Positions 1 to 8,647 of a stretch of 64,000 bases of DNA are shown here, one piece after another. Numbering within the stretch: the stretch's first letter is position 1; each line of letters opens with the position of its first letter. The stretch covers positions 2,356,001 to 2,420,000 of the forward strand of contig CALSTV010000001.1 of NCBI GenBank assembly GCA_943789365.1, written 5' to 3'. The translations under genes and the position numbers were made by a program. This DNA is from an uncultured Flavobacteriaceae bacterium. GTDB taxonomy: Bacteria; Bacteroidota; Bacteroidia; Flavobacteriales; Flavobacteriaceae. The notes beneath the pieces are model-generated. The model was not told the DNA's origin, did not search any database, and saw nothing but the letters and a program-made list of their open reading frames with translations.

Positions 1-2
1 AA

Positions 3-3000
3 GCAAGAACTGTATATAAAAACTCCATTTCTGATTTGAGAATGTTTAAACGTTTAAAAATGTTTATTCATGCTGAAGGAATAGGGATTGATTTGGATGA
101 CGATAAAATGATGGCCATTGTTCGATTAGGTGCAGATTTAAATGATAACTTTTATCAGATTGAAATCCCACTGAAAGGAACGGCCTTTGGAACAACAACT
201 GCAGAAGGCATTTGGCCAGAGGAGAACAATATGGATGTGGATTTGGAAAGTCTTGGCTTGTTAAAAGTACAGCGCTACGAAGAGTTTGGCTCTGCAGGAG
301 CAAACGTATTGTATCCATTACCTGTAGATGGAGAAGCACCAATTTACAGAATTCGTGTAAAAGGAAATCCAAATTTAGCCAACATCAAGGCCATGATGAT
401 GGGAGTTCAAAATATTTCGGATATAAATCAAAGTGCTGAATTGTGGTTTAACGAATTGCGTGTGGCTGGTTTTGATAACGATGGAGGTTGGGCCACTGTA
501 GTTAGTGCCAATGCCAACTTTGCAGATTTAGCAGATGTGGCGCTTACTGGAAGTATGCAAACCAAAGGCTTTGGAGGGGTTGAGCAACGGGTGAATGAAC
601 GAAGCATTGAGGATGTGAAGCAATATGGTGTTTCTACGAATGTGAACGTAGGCCAGCTGATGCCTAAAGACTGGGGAATTAGAATTCCAGTGAGCTATTC
701 GATTTCTGAAGAATTTAAAGACCCTAAATACGATCCTAAATTTCAAGATGTCTTGTTTGAAGATGCCAAAGAAATTAATGAGAATAGTAGTAGTGCTCAA
801 GATTATACCAAACAAAAAAGCATCAGCTTGATCAATGTGCGTAAGGAAAGAGTAGGTGAACTTACCAAAGCACCGATGCCATATGACGTTGAGAATTTTT
901 CAGTTTCTTATAGTTATAATGAACAGTTGCATTCCGATTATAATGTGCAAAAGCATCTGGTACAGGACGTGAGAACTTCGGCAAATTACAGCTATAATAT
1001 TCCTTCAAAACCGATTGAACCATTTAAAAACTCGGAAAAACTAAAAAGCAAGTATTGGAAAATTATTAAAGATTTTAATTTCAATCTTTTGCCGTCCACC
1101 ATTGGAGCGAATACCAATATAACCAGAGATTATAACGAACAAGCATCACGTAACTTAGTAACAGGGGGTGCACTGCCTACCTTGCAACAACGAAATTTCT
1201 TGTTCGATTGGGATTATAATATTGGTTACAACCTGTCAAAATCATTAAAGTTCAATTTTAGAGCTGCCAATAAAAATATCTACGATTCTTTTGAATTTGA
1301 CGACGAAGAAGCAGAAGATGTCACCTTATTTAGTGATTTCTTCAATATGGGTAGGGCCAATAACTACAGTCAAAAGTTAGATGCGACTTATAAAATTCCA
1401 ATAGATAAATTACCTTTCTTAGGTTTTGTAACAGCAGATTATAATTATACAGCAGATTTTAACTGGAAAGCGGGTTCTCAATCTTTTATTTATGAAATGG
1501 GGAACACCATTCAAAATGCAAATACACACAGTATTTCTAGCAATATGAATATGCAAAAACTCTATAAAGAAATAGGGTTGAAGAAATTGTTTACCGAGAA
1601 AAAGAAAACGCCGAAAAAGACCAAAAAGAAGGATGATGATGGCAAGCCTAAATTTGCGAAACCAACGACACCACGGAGAAGTATAGGAAAGAAAAAGAAA
1701 GTATCGACCAAACAGAAAATATTAAACGTTACCTACGACTTGGTGACGGCTATTAAAACGGTGCGATTTAGTTATTCTGAAAACAATGGTACTTTTTTAC
1801 CGGGGTATAGCCAGTCTGTTGGTTTCCTAGGCCGCGATCGAATAGATGGCGGTTTGGCACCTACATTTGGTTTTGTTTTTGGAGATCAGGCGGATATCCG
1901 AGAACGTGCCTTGGATAGTAATTGGTTGACCACAAGAAATATCAACTTAATGGGGGTTGAGGATGAAGATTATTATTCGAAAACCTATACCCAAACGCAT
2001 TACGATAAAATGGATTTTACAGTGTCTCTAAAACCAATTAAAGATTTAGATATTGCTTTGTCTGCCAATAGAGTTCAAACTAGAAATAGTTCACAGCAAA
2101 TAGATCCGTTAAAAGATTTTGCAGAAAGAACCGATGACAATTACGATGGCATTGATGAAAACGGAAATCCATATGTCCAATATTTGGGAACAACCCAGCT
2201 TTCGGAAATGAGTAACTTTAGTATGAGTTATAGTATGTTTAAAACCTCATTCGACGGCAATGGCGACGATACCTTTAGTCAATTTTTAGACAATCGAGCA
2301 ACCATTCAAGCCCGACTTGCCTCAGAAAGTGGTTTGGATCCTGGTAAGTATGGATTGAACAGTCAAGATGTATTGTTACCGGCCTTTACTGCAGCCTATT
2401 CTGGAGGCGATGCGAGTTCGGAAAAACTGTCGCCGTTTAGAAGTATACCACTTCCCAATTGGCGTGTAACCTATAAAGGCTTGATGAAACTCAAATGGTT
2501 TAAGAGTAACTTCTCGAGTTTTGTGCTTTCACATGCCTATAAATCTACCTATACCATAGGAAATATGACCAACAATGCGCAATATGTTTTGGATGAGAAT
2601 AATGAACCACCTTTGGATGTCAATGGTAGTTATTTGTCTGATGTGGTTATATCGTCACTAGTACTTAACGATGGGTTTTCACCGCTGATAAAACTGGATA
2701 TGAAACTGAAGAATTCCTTTTCTTTCCGAGGTGAAATATCAAAAGACAGAGCATTGGCCTTGAGTTTTAACAATAATAGTTTGTCAGACATTCGCGGTAC
2801 TGAATATGTATTTGGACTCGGTTATAGAATAAAAGATTTAAAACTGAGAAAAGGAGGCGGTCGCAAAAGGGCTTTAAAGGGTGATTTGAATATGAAAGCA
2901 GATATTTCCTATCGACAAAACCTAACGACCATCCGAACCATCGATACCGGAAATACGCAAGTTACTGGTGGTCAGGATATTTTCTCTTTAAAATTTTCAG

Positions 3001-3137
3001 CAGATTACAACCTAAACAAAAACTTGATTGCCACTTTCTATTACGATCAAACAGCTTCCAGGTATGCCATCTCAACGTCCTTCCCAAGACAATCGATCAG
3101 TTCGGGAATTAGTATTACGTATAATTTAGGGAATTAG
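3..3137 (+). CDS. sprA: Gliding/T9SS translocon protein SprA, C-terminal part (5' end outside window)
   Basis: SprA is the giant outer-membrane beta-barrel that forms the type IX secretion channel and is needed for gliding. The frame is open from base 3 with no stop, so the gene enters from the left. About 1045 residues are visible, roughly the last 40% of a protein that is usually about 2400 residues. The sequence is rich in alternating beta-strand patterns (for example SFSLSY- and FNFN-type stretches). A very basic Lys-rich loop lies around residues 520-560 of the visible part. It ends in a strand with ITYNLGN. The start I see at base 36 is only an internal TTG. Identification rests on my memory of the SprA family; the plug protein gene at 15.8 kb supports it. 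Confidence 0.85.
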   Translation, partial: ARTVYKNSISDLRMFKRLKMFIHAEGIGIDLDDDKMMAIVRLGADLNDNFYQIEIPLKGTAFGTTTAEGIWPEENNMDVDLESLGLLKVQRYEEFGSAGANVLYPLPVDGEAPIYRIRVKGNPNLANIKAMMMGVQNISDINQSAELWFNELRVAGFDNDGGWATVVSANANFADLADVALTGSMQTKGFGGVEQRVNERSIEDVKQYGVSTNVNVGQLMPKDWGIRIPVSYSISEEFKDPKYDPKFQDVLFEDAKEINENSSSAQDYTKQKSISLINVRKERVGELTKAPMPYDVENFSVSYSYNEQLHSDYNVQKHLVQDVRTSANYSYNIPSKPIEPFKNSEKLKSKYWKIIKDFNFNLLPSTIGANTNITRDYNEQASRNLVTGGALPTLQQRNFLFDWDYNIGYNLSKSLKFNFRAANKNIYDSFEFDDEEAEDVTLFSDFFNMGRANNYSQKLDATYKIPIDKLPFLGFVTADYNYTADFNWKAGSQSFIYEMGNTIQNANTHSISSNMNMQKLYKEIGLKKLFTEKKKTPKKTKKKDDDGKPKFAKPTTPRRSIGKKKKVSTKQKILNVTYDLVTAIKTVRFSYSENNGTFLPGYSQSVGFLGRDRIDGGLAPTFGFVFGDQADIRERALDSNWLTTRNINLMGVEDEDYYSKTYTQTHYDKMDFTVSLKPIKDLDIALSANRVQTRNSSQQIDPLKDFAERTDDNYDGIDENGNPYVQYLGTTQLSEMSNFSMSYSMFKTSFDGNGDDTFSQFLDNRATIQARLASESGLDPGKYGLNSQDVLLPAFTAAYSGGDASSEKLSPFRSIPLPNWRVTYKGLMKLKWFKSNFSSFVLSHAYKSTYTIGNMTNNAQYVLDENNEPPLDVNGSYLSDVVISSLVLNDGFSPLIKLDMKLKNSFSFRGEISKDRALALSFNNNSLSDIRGTEYVFGLGYRIKDLKLRKGGGRKRALKGDLNMKADISYRQNLTTIRTIDTGNTQVTGGQDIFSLKFSADYNLNKNLIATFYYDQTASRYAISTSFPRQSISSGISITYNLGN

Positions 3138-3182
3138 TGTTTTAGGCATTAGTTTTTATTGAGTTTGCTATAGTGTATGTCA

Positions 3183-3254
3183 ATTCAATAGTTCAACGAT
3201 TCAACCCTTCAACCCAACAACCCAACAACCCTTCAACAATTCAACATTTCAAAG
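3183..3254. repeat. Degenerate 8-bp tandem array (consensus NTTCAACN), 9 units
   Basis: Nine consecutive octamers run in strict 8-bp phase: ATTCAATA, GTTCAACG, ATTCAACC, CTTCAACC, CAACAACC twice, CTTCAACA, ATTCAACA and TTTCAAAG. The array lies between sprA and gcvH. The perfect octamer array at 40.87 kb is the reverse complement of the same unit. Confidence 0.85.
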
Positions 3255-3317
3255 AAAATAGAATTTTTTGTGCGATTAATTCTCAGCGAATAATAGATTA
3301 GATAGCGAGATATTTTA

Positions 3318-3325
3318 TATTTTTG
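3318..3325 (+). promoter_or_regulatory. Bacteroidota -7 box upstream of gcvH
   Basis: TATTTTTG matches TAnnTTTG and lies about 50 bp before the gcvH ATG. No clear -33 TTTG is seen. Confidence 0.5.
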
Positions 3326-3374
3326 TCACTTCGACATACTAAACAACTGTTTTTCACTAATAAATAAAAGACAC

Positions 3375-3755
3375 ATGAATTTACCAGCGGAATTAAAATA
3401 CACAAAAGACCACGAGTGGGTAAAAATTGACGGAGATATCGTAACTATAGGAATTACCGACTTTGCACAAGGTGAACTAGGTGATATTGTATATGTCGAT
3501 GTAGATACCTTAGATGAAACCGTTGAGGCAAATGAGGTTTTTGGTTCTGTAGAAGCTGTAAAAACCGTATCTGATTTATTTATGCCAATTACTGGGGAAG
3601 TAATTGAATTTAATGAAGGTTTAGAGGATGCCCCGGAAGTGGTAAATGAAGATCCATATGGAGACGGATGGATGATAAAAGTAAAGGTGGCAGACCTTTC
3701 ACAATTAGATGATTTGTTAGATGCTGAAGCTTATAAAAATAGTATTGAGGGATAA
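3375..3755 (+). CDS. gcvH: Glycine cleavage system H protein
   Basis: This is the lipoyl carrier of the glycine cleavage complex. It shuttles the aminomethyl group from P-protein to T-protein and back to the dihydrolipoamide dehydrogenase. At 126 residues it has the normal full length. It starts with the family opening '[10 protein letters not shown]' and has the lipoyl-lysine motif [10 protein letters not shown], placing the lipoylated lysine at K63. The gcvP and gcvT partners are not in the window. The 3' end overlaps the VanZ-like gene by 35 nt, so the two are probably cotranscribed. I see no glycine riboswitch fold in the 237 bp upstream. Confidence 0.97.
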   Translation: MNLPAELKYTKDHEWVKIDGDIVTIGITDFAQGELGDIVYVDVDTLDETVEANEVFGSVEAVKTVSDLFMPITGEVIEFNEGLEDAPEVVNEDPYGDGWMIKVKVADLSQLDDLLDAEAYKNSIEG

Positions 3756-4125
3756 TTCCTATGCAATTGCAATAACAATTACCATTGCTATTGCTGTTTT
3801 GAGTTTGATGCATATAACGGCATCACCTAAAATCATTCCGTTTGCGTATGACGATAAGTTAAAGCACTGCTTGGCTTATTTTGTACTTACCTGCAGTTGG
3901 TTTTTTGCATTGGATTCTTCCAATAAGTTTGCTAAATACAGTTTTCGAATGGGCATTGCCATCTTCTTGTACGGCATACTGATGGAGTTTCTACAACATC
4001 ATTATACCAATTACAGACAAGGCGACATGTTCGATATTCTCGCAAATTCATTCGGAATCTTTTTGGCTGCTATGGGTTACAGAAGACTTGTAAAACTAGT
4101 GAAGCATCATATTGTACAGTTGTAA
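3721..4125 (+). CDS. VanZ-like family membrane protein
   Basis: This small 134-residue integral membrane protein has about four hydrophobic segments. It shows the VanZ-type signature [10 protein letters not shown] after the first helix, and a second conserved stretch, [12 protein letters not shown], near the last helix. VanZ-like proteins are mostly of unknown function; one member gives low-level teicoplanin resistance. The reading frame opens inside the last 35 nt of gcvH, which points to translational coupling. A start a few codons later is also possible because the first helix begins near residue 14. Confidence 0.8.
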   Translation: MLKLIKIVLRDNSYAIAITITIAIAVLSLMHITASPKIIPFAYDDKLKHCLAYFVLTCSWFFALDSSNKFAKYSFRMGIAIFLYGILMEFLQHHYTNYRQGDMFDILANSFGIFLAAMGYRRLVKLVKHHIVQL

Positions 4126-4246
4126 GCATCTTTTAAGTAGTATTATTGATAAAAAAAGCATTAAAAAAGCGATTATTTATGGCTTTTGGTTTGCAAAAGT
4201 GAATTTAAAATTAGTAAATTAGCGAACTCATTAATTATTTCAAGAA

Positions 4247-4972
4247 ATGGAAGTAAAGAAAAATCCAAAGTCCAATATGGAAAACTTCACAAAGCTGTTT
4301 ATGCAGTTGGGGTTGGTATTGGCGCTCTTTATTGTATATGTTGCAATTGAACATAAAACCTACGACAGAATTGTGGAGGATTTAGGAGTTGCTTCATTGA
4401 GTGGTGAAGATGATGAAGAAATGGTAATTACACAGCGTGTTGAGCCTGTAAAACCGCCACCACCGCCACCACCACCAGCTCCAGAAATTATTGAAATTGT
4501 TGAAGACAAAGAAGAAATTGAAGAAACGGTTATTGAAACGACTGAGACCGACGAGGAAGAGGCCGTTGAAGTAGAAGAAATTATCGAGGAAGAAGAAGGA
4601 GAAGAAGTTGTAGAAGACGTACCTTTCGCTATTATCGAAGACATTCCAATTTTTCCGGGCTGTGAGAAAGGAACAAAGGCTGAGAAAAAAGCTTGCTTCT
4701 CTAAAAAAATTAGTAAGCATATCAACAGAAAATTCAACTCTGGTTTGGCATCTGACTTAGGATTGTCGGCTGGTAAAAAGAGAATTTTTGTGATGTTTAA
4801 AATTGATCAAACAGGTTCTATTACTGAAATTCAAGCGAGAGCTCCGCATCCAAGATTGCAGAAAGAAGCGGAAAGAGTAGTGAAAACCTTACCTAAAATG
4901 ATTCCTGGTAAACAAAGAGGTCGCCCAGTAAGTGTGCGTTATTCGTTGCCAATATCATTCCTAGTGGAATAG
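4247..4972 (+). CDS. Energy transducer TonB-like protein (paralog 1)
   Basis: This 241-residue inner-membrane-anchored protein has the TonB plan. A short cytoplasmic tail is followed by one hydrophobic helix at about residues 17-36. Next come a run of eight prolines, a strongly acidic Glu-rich linker, and a C-terminal TonB-type domain from about residue 130. The domain contains IFPGCE, CFSKKIS, and the conserved end RAPHPRLQKEAERV...LPKM.PGKQRG. TonB proteins pass proton-motive force from ExbB/ExbD to outer-membrane receptors. No exbB, exbD or receptor gene is adjacent. Two further full paralogs (5075 and 40043) and a fused copy (6544) occur in this window. A strong terminator follows. Confidence 0.85.
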   Translation: MEVKKNPKSNMENFTKLFMQLGLVLALFIVYVAIEHKTYDRIVEDLGVASLSGEDDEEMVITQRVEPVKPPPPPPPPAPEIIEIVEDKEEIEETVIETTETDEEEAVEVEEIIEEEEGEEVVEDVPFAIIEDIPIFPGCEKGTKAEKKACFSKKISKHINRKFNSGLASDLGLSAGKKRIFVMFKIDQTGSITEIQARAPHPRLQKEAERVVKTLPKMIPGKQRGRPVSVRYSLPISFLVE

Positions 4973-4991
4973 TATAGATATAACAATATAC

Positions 4992-5027
4992 AAAGCGGCT
5001 GTCTTTCTTAAGACAGCCGCTTTTTTT
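4992..5027 (+). terminator. Rho-independent terminator after TonB-like paralog 1
   Basis: A perfect 14-bp stem (4992-5005 with 5010-5023) and a TCTT loop are followed by a T tract to 5027. Confidence 0.92.
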
Positions 5028-5074
5028 GTGGTATGCTTCTTGTATTCTTTAGGGAAACCTAAAACTATAAACAG

Positions 5075-5851
5075 ATGAAACCAAAAAAAACGAAGGATTA
5101 TCAGAATGTAAAAAATTGTAATGAACATTTGGAAAAGAGTTCACGAGTAATTGTACACCTAGGGCTGGTGTTAGCATTATTTGTTTGTTATGTGATTATT
5201 GAACACAGAACAAAAAAAATAAAAATAGAGTTGACGCATGCCGTAAAGTTCGAGGATTCCTTTGATGAGCTGGCGCCAGAACCTTTTCAAAAACAGCTGG
5301 CCATGGCAGTAGAAGTAAAGTCGTTAGCTAAAAAGAGGTTGGTGATACACGAAGCGTTCGTAAAAGCAAGTAAGGAAGAGGAAATCATTGCAGAGGAGAA
5401 ATCTGATTTTAAACTGATTGAGCTAGGTACATTACCGTCTGAAGATTTTAATATAGACGGCATTTCTGTTATTGATATACCTGAGGAAATTGAACACGAC
5501 GTCCCAATTAAATTTGTTGAAAAAGCACCGGTGTACCCGGGATGTGAAGGGACTGAAGAAATGCTAAAAGCCTGTTTGGCAAAAAAAATTACAAGACATA
5601 TCAATAAAAATTTTAATGCAGGTCTAGGTCAAGAATTAGGGTTGGTGTCTGGAAGAAAACAAATATACTTGATGTTTACAATTGACAAAACTGGAGGGGT
5701 ATCTAAAATTAAGGTCAGAGGCCCCCATCCTCAATTAGAGAAAGAGGCAGAAAGGTTGGCAAAATTATTACCTAAAATGACCCCAGGCATACAAGGAACG
5801 CAACCCGTTGGCGTCAGTTATGTAGTGCCAATTGCATTTCATGTAGAGTAA
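5075..5851 (+). CDS. TonB-like protein lacking the proline-rich linker (paralog 2)
   Basis: This 258-residue protein is clearly related to the gene just upstream. It has a similar N-terminal helix (IVHLGLVLALFVCYVIIEHR) and C-terminal domain, with VYPGCEG, CLAKKITRHINKNFN, and the GPHPQLEKEAERLAKLLPKM ending. The proline run is absent. The linker is instead mixed charged sequence (KASKEEEIIAEEKSDFK). Its own gene follows a strong terminator, so it must have a separate promoter. Whether it still energises an outer-membrane partner is unknown. A tandem duplication of paralog 1 is the simplest origin. Confidence 0.78.
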   Translation: MKPKKTKDYQNVKNCNEHLEKSSRVIVHLGLVLALFVCYVIIEHRTKKIKIELTHAVKFEDSFDELAPEPFQKQLAMAVEVKSLAKKRLVIHEAFVKASKEEEIIAEEKSDFKLIELGTLPSEDFNIDGISVIDIPEEIEHDVPIKFVEKAPVYPGCEGTEEMLKACLAKKITRHINKNFNAGLGQELGLVSGRKQIYLMFTIDKTGGVSKIKVRGPHPQLEKEAERLAKLLPKMTPGIQGTQPVGVSYVVPIAFHVE

Positions 5852-5953
5852 GTACAAAGCGGGTAGCCAATACACATTAGCAGGCATTAGAAAAGAGGGA
5901 AGTACAAAAAAGTGTAGATTCCTAATAATATTTGTATTTTCGCTATAACACTG

Positions 5954-6550
5954 ATGAATTGCTACCCTATGCATACAGACACAACATACTTTGCCCATGA
6001 AACCGCAGTAATCGATGCAGACTGTACGATTGGAGCGGACTCTAAAATTTGGCACTTTAGCCATATCATGTCAAAAGCCACCTTGGGAGCAAAATGCAAT
6101 ATTGGTCAGAATGTAGTCATTTCACCCTATGTTGTATTGGGAACTAACGTAAAAGTGCAAAACAATGTGTCTATTTATACGGGAGTCATTTGTGAAGATG
6201 ATGTCTTTCTAGGGCCGTCTATGGTGTTTACTAATATCATGAATCCGAGAAGTGCAGTGAATCGTCGTAATCAATATATAGAAACAAACGTACGAAAAGG
6301 AGCTTCCATAGGTGCCAATGCTACGATTATTTGTGGAAATGAAATAGGTGCTTATGCCCTAATAGGTGCAGGTGCTGTGGTTACAAAGGAAGTACTACCT
6401 TACGCCTTGGTCGTGGGGAATCCTTCAAAACAAATTGGTTGGGTGAGTACCTATGGACATCGATTGGAATTTGACGAAACGGGCATAGCAGTGTGTCCAG
6501 AATCGAAAGAAATGTACCGACTCGAAAACAACAAAGTAAGCAAATGCTAA
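5954..6550 (+). CDS. WbpD/WlbB-like sugar nucleotide N-acetyltransferase (left-handed beta-helix)
   Basis: This 198-residue protein is built of hexapeptide repeats (for example TIGADSKIW, TLGAKCNIG, SIGANATIICG, LIGAGAVVTKEV), the left-handed beta-helix of acyltransferases. The end GWVSTYGHRLEF resembles WbpD/WlbB enzymes, which N-acetylate the 3-amino group of UDP-2-acetamido-3-amino-glucuronate. A bacterial surface-sugar role is therefore likely, but the exact substrate is inferred. An internal ATG lies five codons downstream (MHTD) and may be the true start. Its stop codon overlaps the ATG of the RemB-like gene (ATGCTAA), so the two are translationally coupled. Confidence 0.8.
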   Translation: MNCYPMHTDTTYFAHETAVIDADCTIGADSKIWHFSHIMSKATLGAKCNIGQNVVISPYVVLGTNVKVQNNVSIYTGVICEDDVFLGPSMVFTNIMNPRSAVNRRNQYIETNVRKGASIGANATIICGNEIGAYALIGAGAVVTKEVLPYALVVGNPSKQIGWVSTYGHRLEFDETGIAVCPESKEMYRLENNKVSKC

Positions 6551-8634
6551 GATATTCCTACACCGTAACCCTAAGAGTAATTGTATGTTTGATTTGCTGT
6601 CTTTCTGGCAAGTATGCAATTGGTCAATCGCAAAAATTCCCTGTTTACTTGGGATGTGAATCTGTAGCTTCAGACGAATTGGAGGCTTGTTTTAATAGCT
6701 CAGTAAAAAACGATGTTTTAGCGCGTTTTAAAACACCAGAAGTCATGGTGTCGGATAATTTTAAGGGAACCGTCAATGTTTTGTTTTTTGTAGATCGCAA
6801 TGGTAATTTTACCGTGGCACATGTTAACAGTCCCTATCGCGAACTAGAAGAAACCATCACGGCAGTATTTAACGATTTGCCTTCTTTAGTGCCTGCACAT
6901 TACAACGGTCATGCAGTAGAGATGAGTTTCTCCTTACCGCTTCATTTTCCCAATCCACATAGCTATGCTGCTTCCAAAGAAGGGGTGGCAGAAGATATCG
7001 CTGTGTACAGCAAAGATTCATTGGAGATGAAACCGCTAACTCGGGCTTTTACAAAGAAATTTGTTGAGCATCAAAGCAATCTGAACATACCATTTCATCA
7101 TGCGCGCTATGCTGGTATTGAAAAAGAATTTATAAAGGGCGAAAATGTACATACCGCCGTAAAGCCCTATACTTTTGCCAAAGTTGAACCTTATATAGAT
7201 CTGGACGCTCAAAAAAGTCAGTTTTTAAAAAAGAAAAAAACATGGCTAGGAAGAAAGTTTTGGAATGAGCATCTGGCTTTGGTACAAGGAAAGAATTATT
7301 GGTTTTCGACGAATTTGTTGTTGGATGTTGAAATGGGAATGGACAATTCCGATGTAGATTATACCTTTAACAATTCCCGGATATTACAAATCCAGGGAGA
7401 ACTGGGTTCGAAATTCTCCTTTTCAGCAACTATTTTTGAGACCCAAGGAAGATTTGCTGAATATGTAAATCGGGAAATTGACTTGTCGCAATGGGAAACT
7501 TTTTCTTCGGCAGGTTTGGTTTTTGGAAGAGGAAAGGCCAAGCAATTTAAAGAAGATTCCTATGACTATCCTGTTTCTGAAGGATATATAGCTTACAAGC
7601 CCAATGAATTTTTTGATTTGCAAATGGGACAAGGAAAGAATTTTGTGGGTGATGGATACCGTTCTATGTTATTGTCGGATGTAACAGCGCCTTATCCTTA
7701 TGTAAAGATAGTTACCAATTTTTGGGAAATTCAATATACCAATTTATGGATGTGGATGACGGATATTCGTAAAGAAGCCCGTATGGGAAATGTACATCCA
7801 AGAAAATATGTAGCCTCGCATCATTTGAGTATCAACATCACCAAAAAATTCAACTTAGGATTGTTTGAAGCCGTGATGACCGACAATTCCAGAACGGGTG
7901 TTATGGAGATGGATTTTTTCAATCCGATTATATTTTATAAATCCTTAGAATTTGCCAGAGGTGAAGATGCGGGAAGTGCGGTGTTGGGAACCAATGCTTC
8001 TTATAAGTTTACAGACAGTTTCTCTATGTACGGGCAATTTGTTTTGGATGAGTTTACCTTAGAAGAGGTAAAAGCGAGTGATGGGTATTGGGGCAACAAG
8101 TTTGGTGCACAGATAGGTTTAAAATATTTTGATGCCTTTAAAGTTGAGAATTTATACTTACAATTGGAGTACAACCAATTAAGGCCGTATACTTTTTCTC
8201 ATGGCGATCCTATTTTTAACTACGGACATTATGGAGAAGCCATTGCACATGCCTGGGGTGCAAATTTTAGAGAAATGATAGTCATTGCACGCTATACCAA
8301 AGACCGATGGGCAGCCAACTTTAAAACGGTATTTGGCGTAAAAGGATTTGATGCTGATGGACTGAACTACGGAGGCGATATTTTTAAATCGTACGACACT
8401 CGTGTGCAGGACTACGGAAATGAAATTGCGCAAGGAACCAAAGCAACCATTTTTAATAGTGATTTGCAAGTATCCTACTTAATTAACCCAACGACCAATT
8501 TAAAAGTGTTTTCTGGCTTGGTGTTTAGGCAGTTTACACCGGAAGAGTCCTTGGTTAATTTTCAAGAAAACACCACTACCTGGTTTACATTTGGACTCAA
8601 AGTAGACCTGTTCAATTGGTATTTGGATTTTTGA
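6544..8634 (+). CDS. remB: RemB-like gliding-associated outer membrane barrel with N-terminal TonB-C-like domain
   Basis: The first in-frame ATG (6544) overlaps the previous stop by 7 nt. The reading frame extends 17 codons further upstream from a GTG, which I reject. The 696-residue product begins with a signal peptide ending near IGQSQ. It then has a domain of about 100 residues matching the TonB-like C-terminal domains in this window: FPVYLGCE, EACFNSSV, VLFFVDRNGNFTV and a proline-containing LPSLVPAHYNG. From about residue 180 it becomes a large beta-barrel with YPVSEGYIAYKP, QMGQGKNFVGDGYRS and FNPIIFYKSLEF, similar to Wzi-like capsule assembly barrels. I recall flavobacterial homologs annotated as gliding motility protein RemB. 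Function beyond that is inferred. Confidence 0.65.
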   Translation: MLRYSYTVTLRVIVCLICCLSGKYAIGQSQKFPVYLGCESVASDELEACFNSSVKNDVLARFKTPEVMVSDNFKGTVNVLFFVDRNGNFTVAHVNSPYRELEETITAVFNDLPSLVPAHYNGHAVEMSFSLPLHFPNPHSYAASKEGVAEDIAVYSKDSLEMKPLTRAFTKKFVEHQSNLNIPFHHARYAGIEKEFIKGENVHTAVKPYTFAKVEPYIDLDAQKSQFLKKKKTWLGRKFWNEHLALVQGKNYWFSTNLLLDVEMGMDNSDVDYTFNNSRILQIQGELGSKFSFSATIFETQGRFAEYVNREIDLSQWETFSSAGLVFGRGKAKQFKEDSYDYPVSEGYIAYKPNEFFDLQMGQGKNFVGDGYRSMLLSDVTAPYPYVKIVTNFWEIQYTNLWMWMTDIRKEARMGNVHPRKYVASHHLSINITKKFNLGLFEAVMTDNSRTGVMEMDFFNPIIFYKSLEFARGEDAGSAVLGTNASYKFTDSFSMYGQFVLDEFTLEEVKASDGYWGNKFGAQIGLKYFDAFKVENLYLQLEYNQLRPYTFSHGDPIFNYGHYGEAIAHAWGANFREMIVIARYTKDRWAANFKTVFGVKGFDADGLNYGGDIFKSYDTRVQDYGNEIAQGTKATIFNSDLQVSYLINPTTNLKVFSGLVFRQFTPEESLVNFQENTTTWFTFGLKVDLFNWYLDF

Positions 8635-8647
8635 CGTAGTTTCAGGC

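Noticed and set aside
3138-3374. Glycine riboswitch before gcvH
   Set aside because: The region is taken up by an octamer array and an AT-rich promoter. No conserved riboswitch core could be folded by eye.
4360-4737. Long antisense open frames over the TonB-like gene (Ser/Ile-rich or Phe/Tyr-rich)
   Set aside because: They mirror the Glu/Pro-rich coding bias of the real gene and have no homology-like pattern, signal or promoter.
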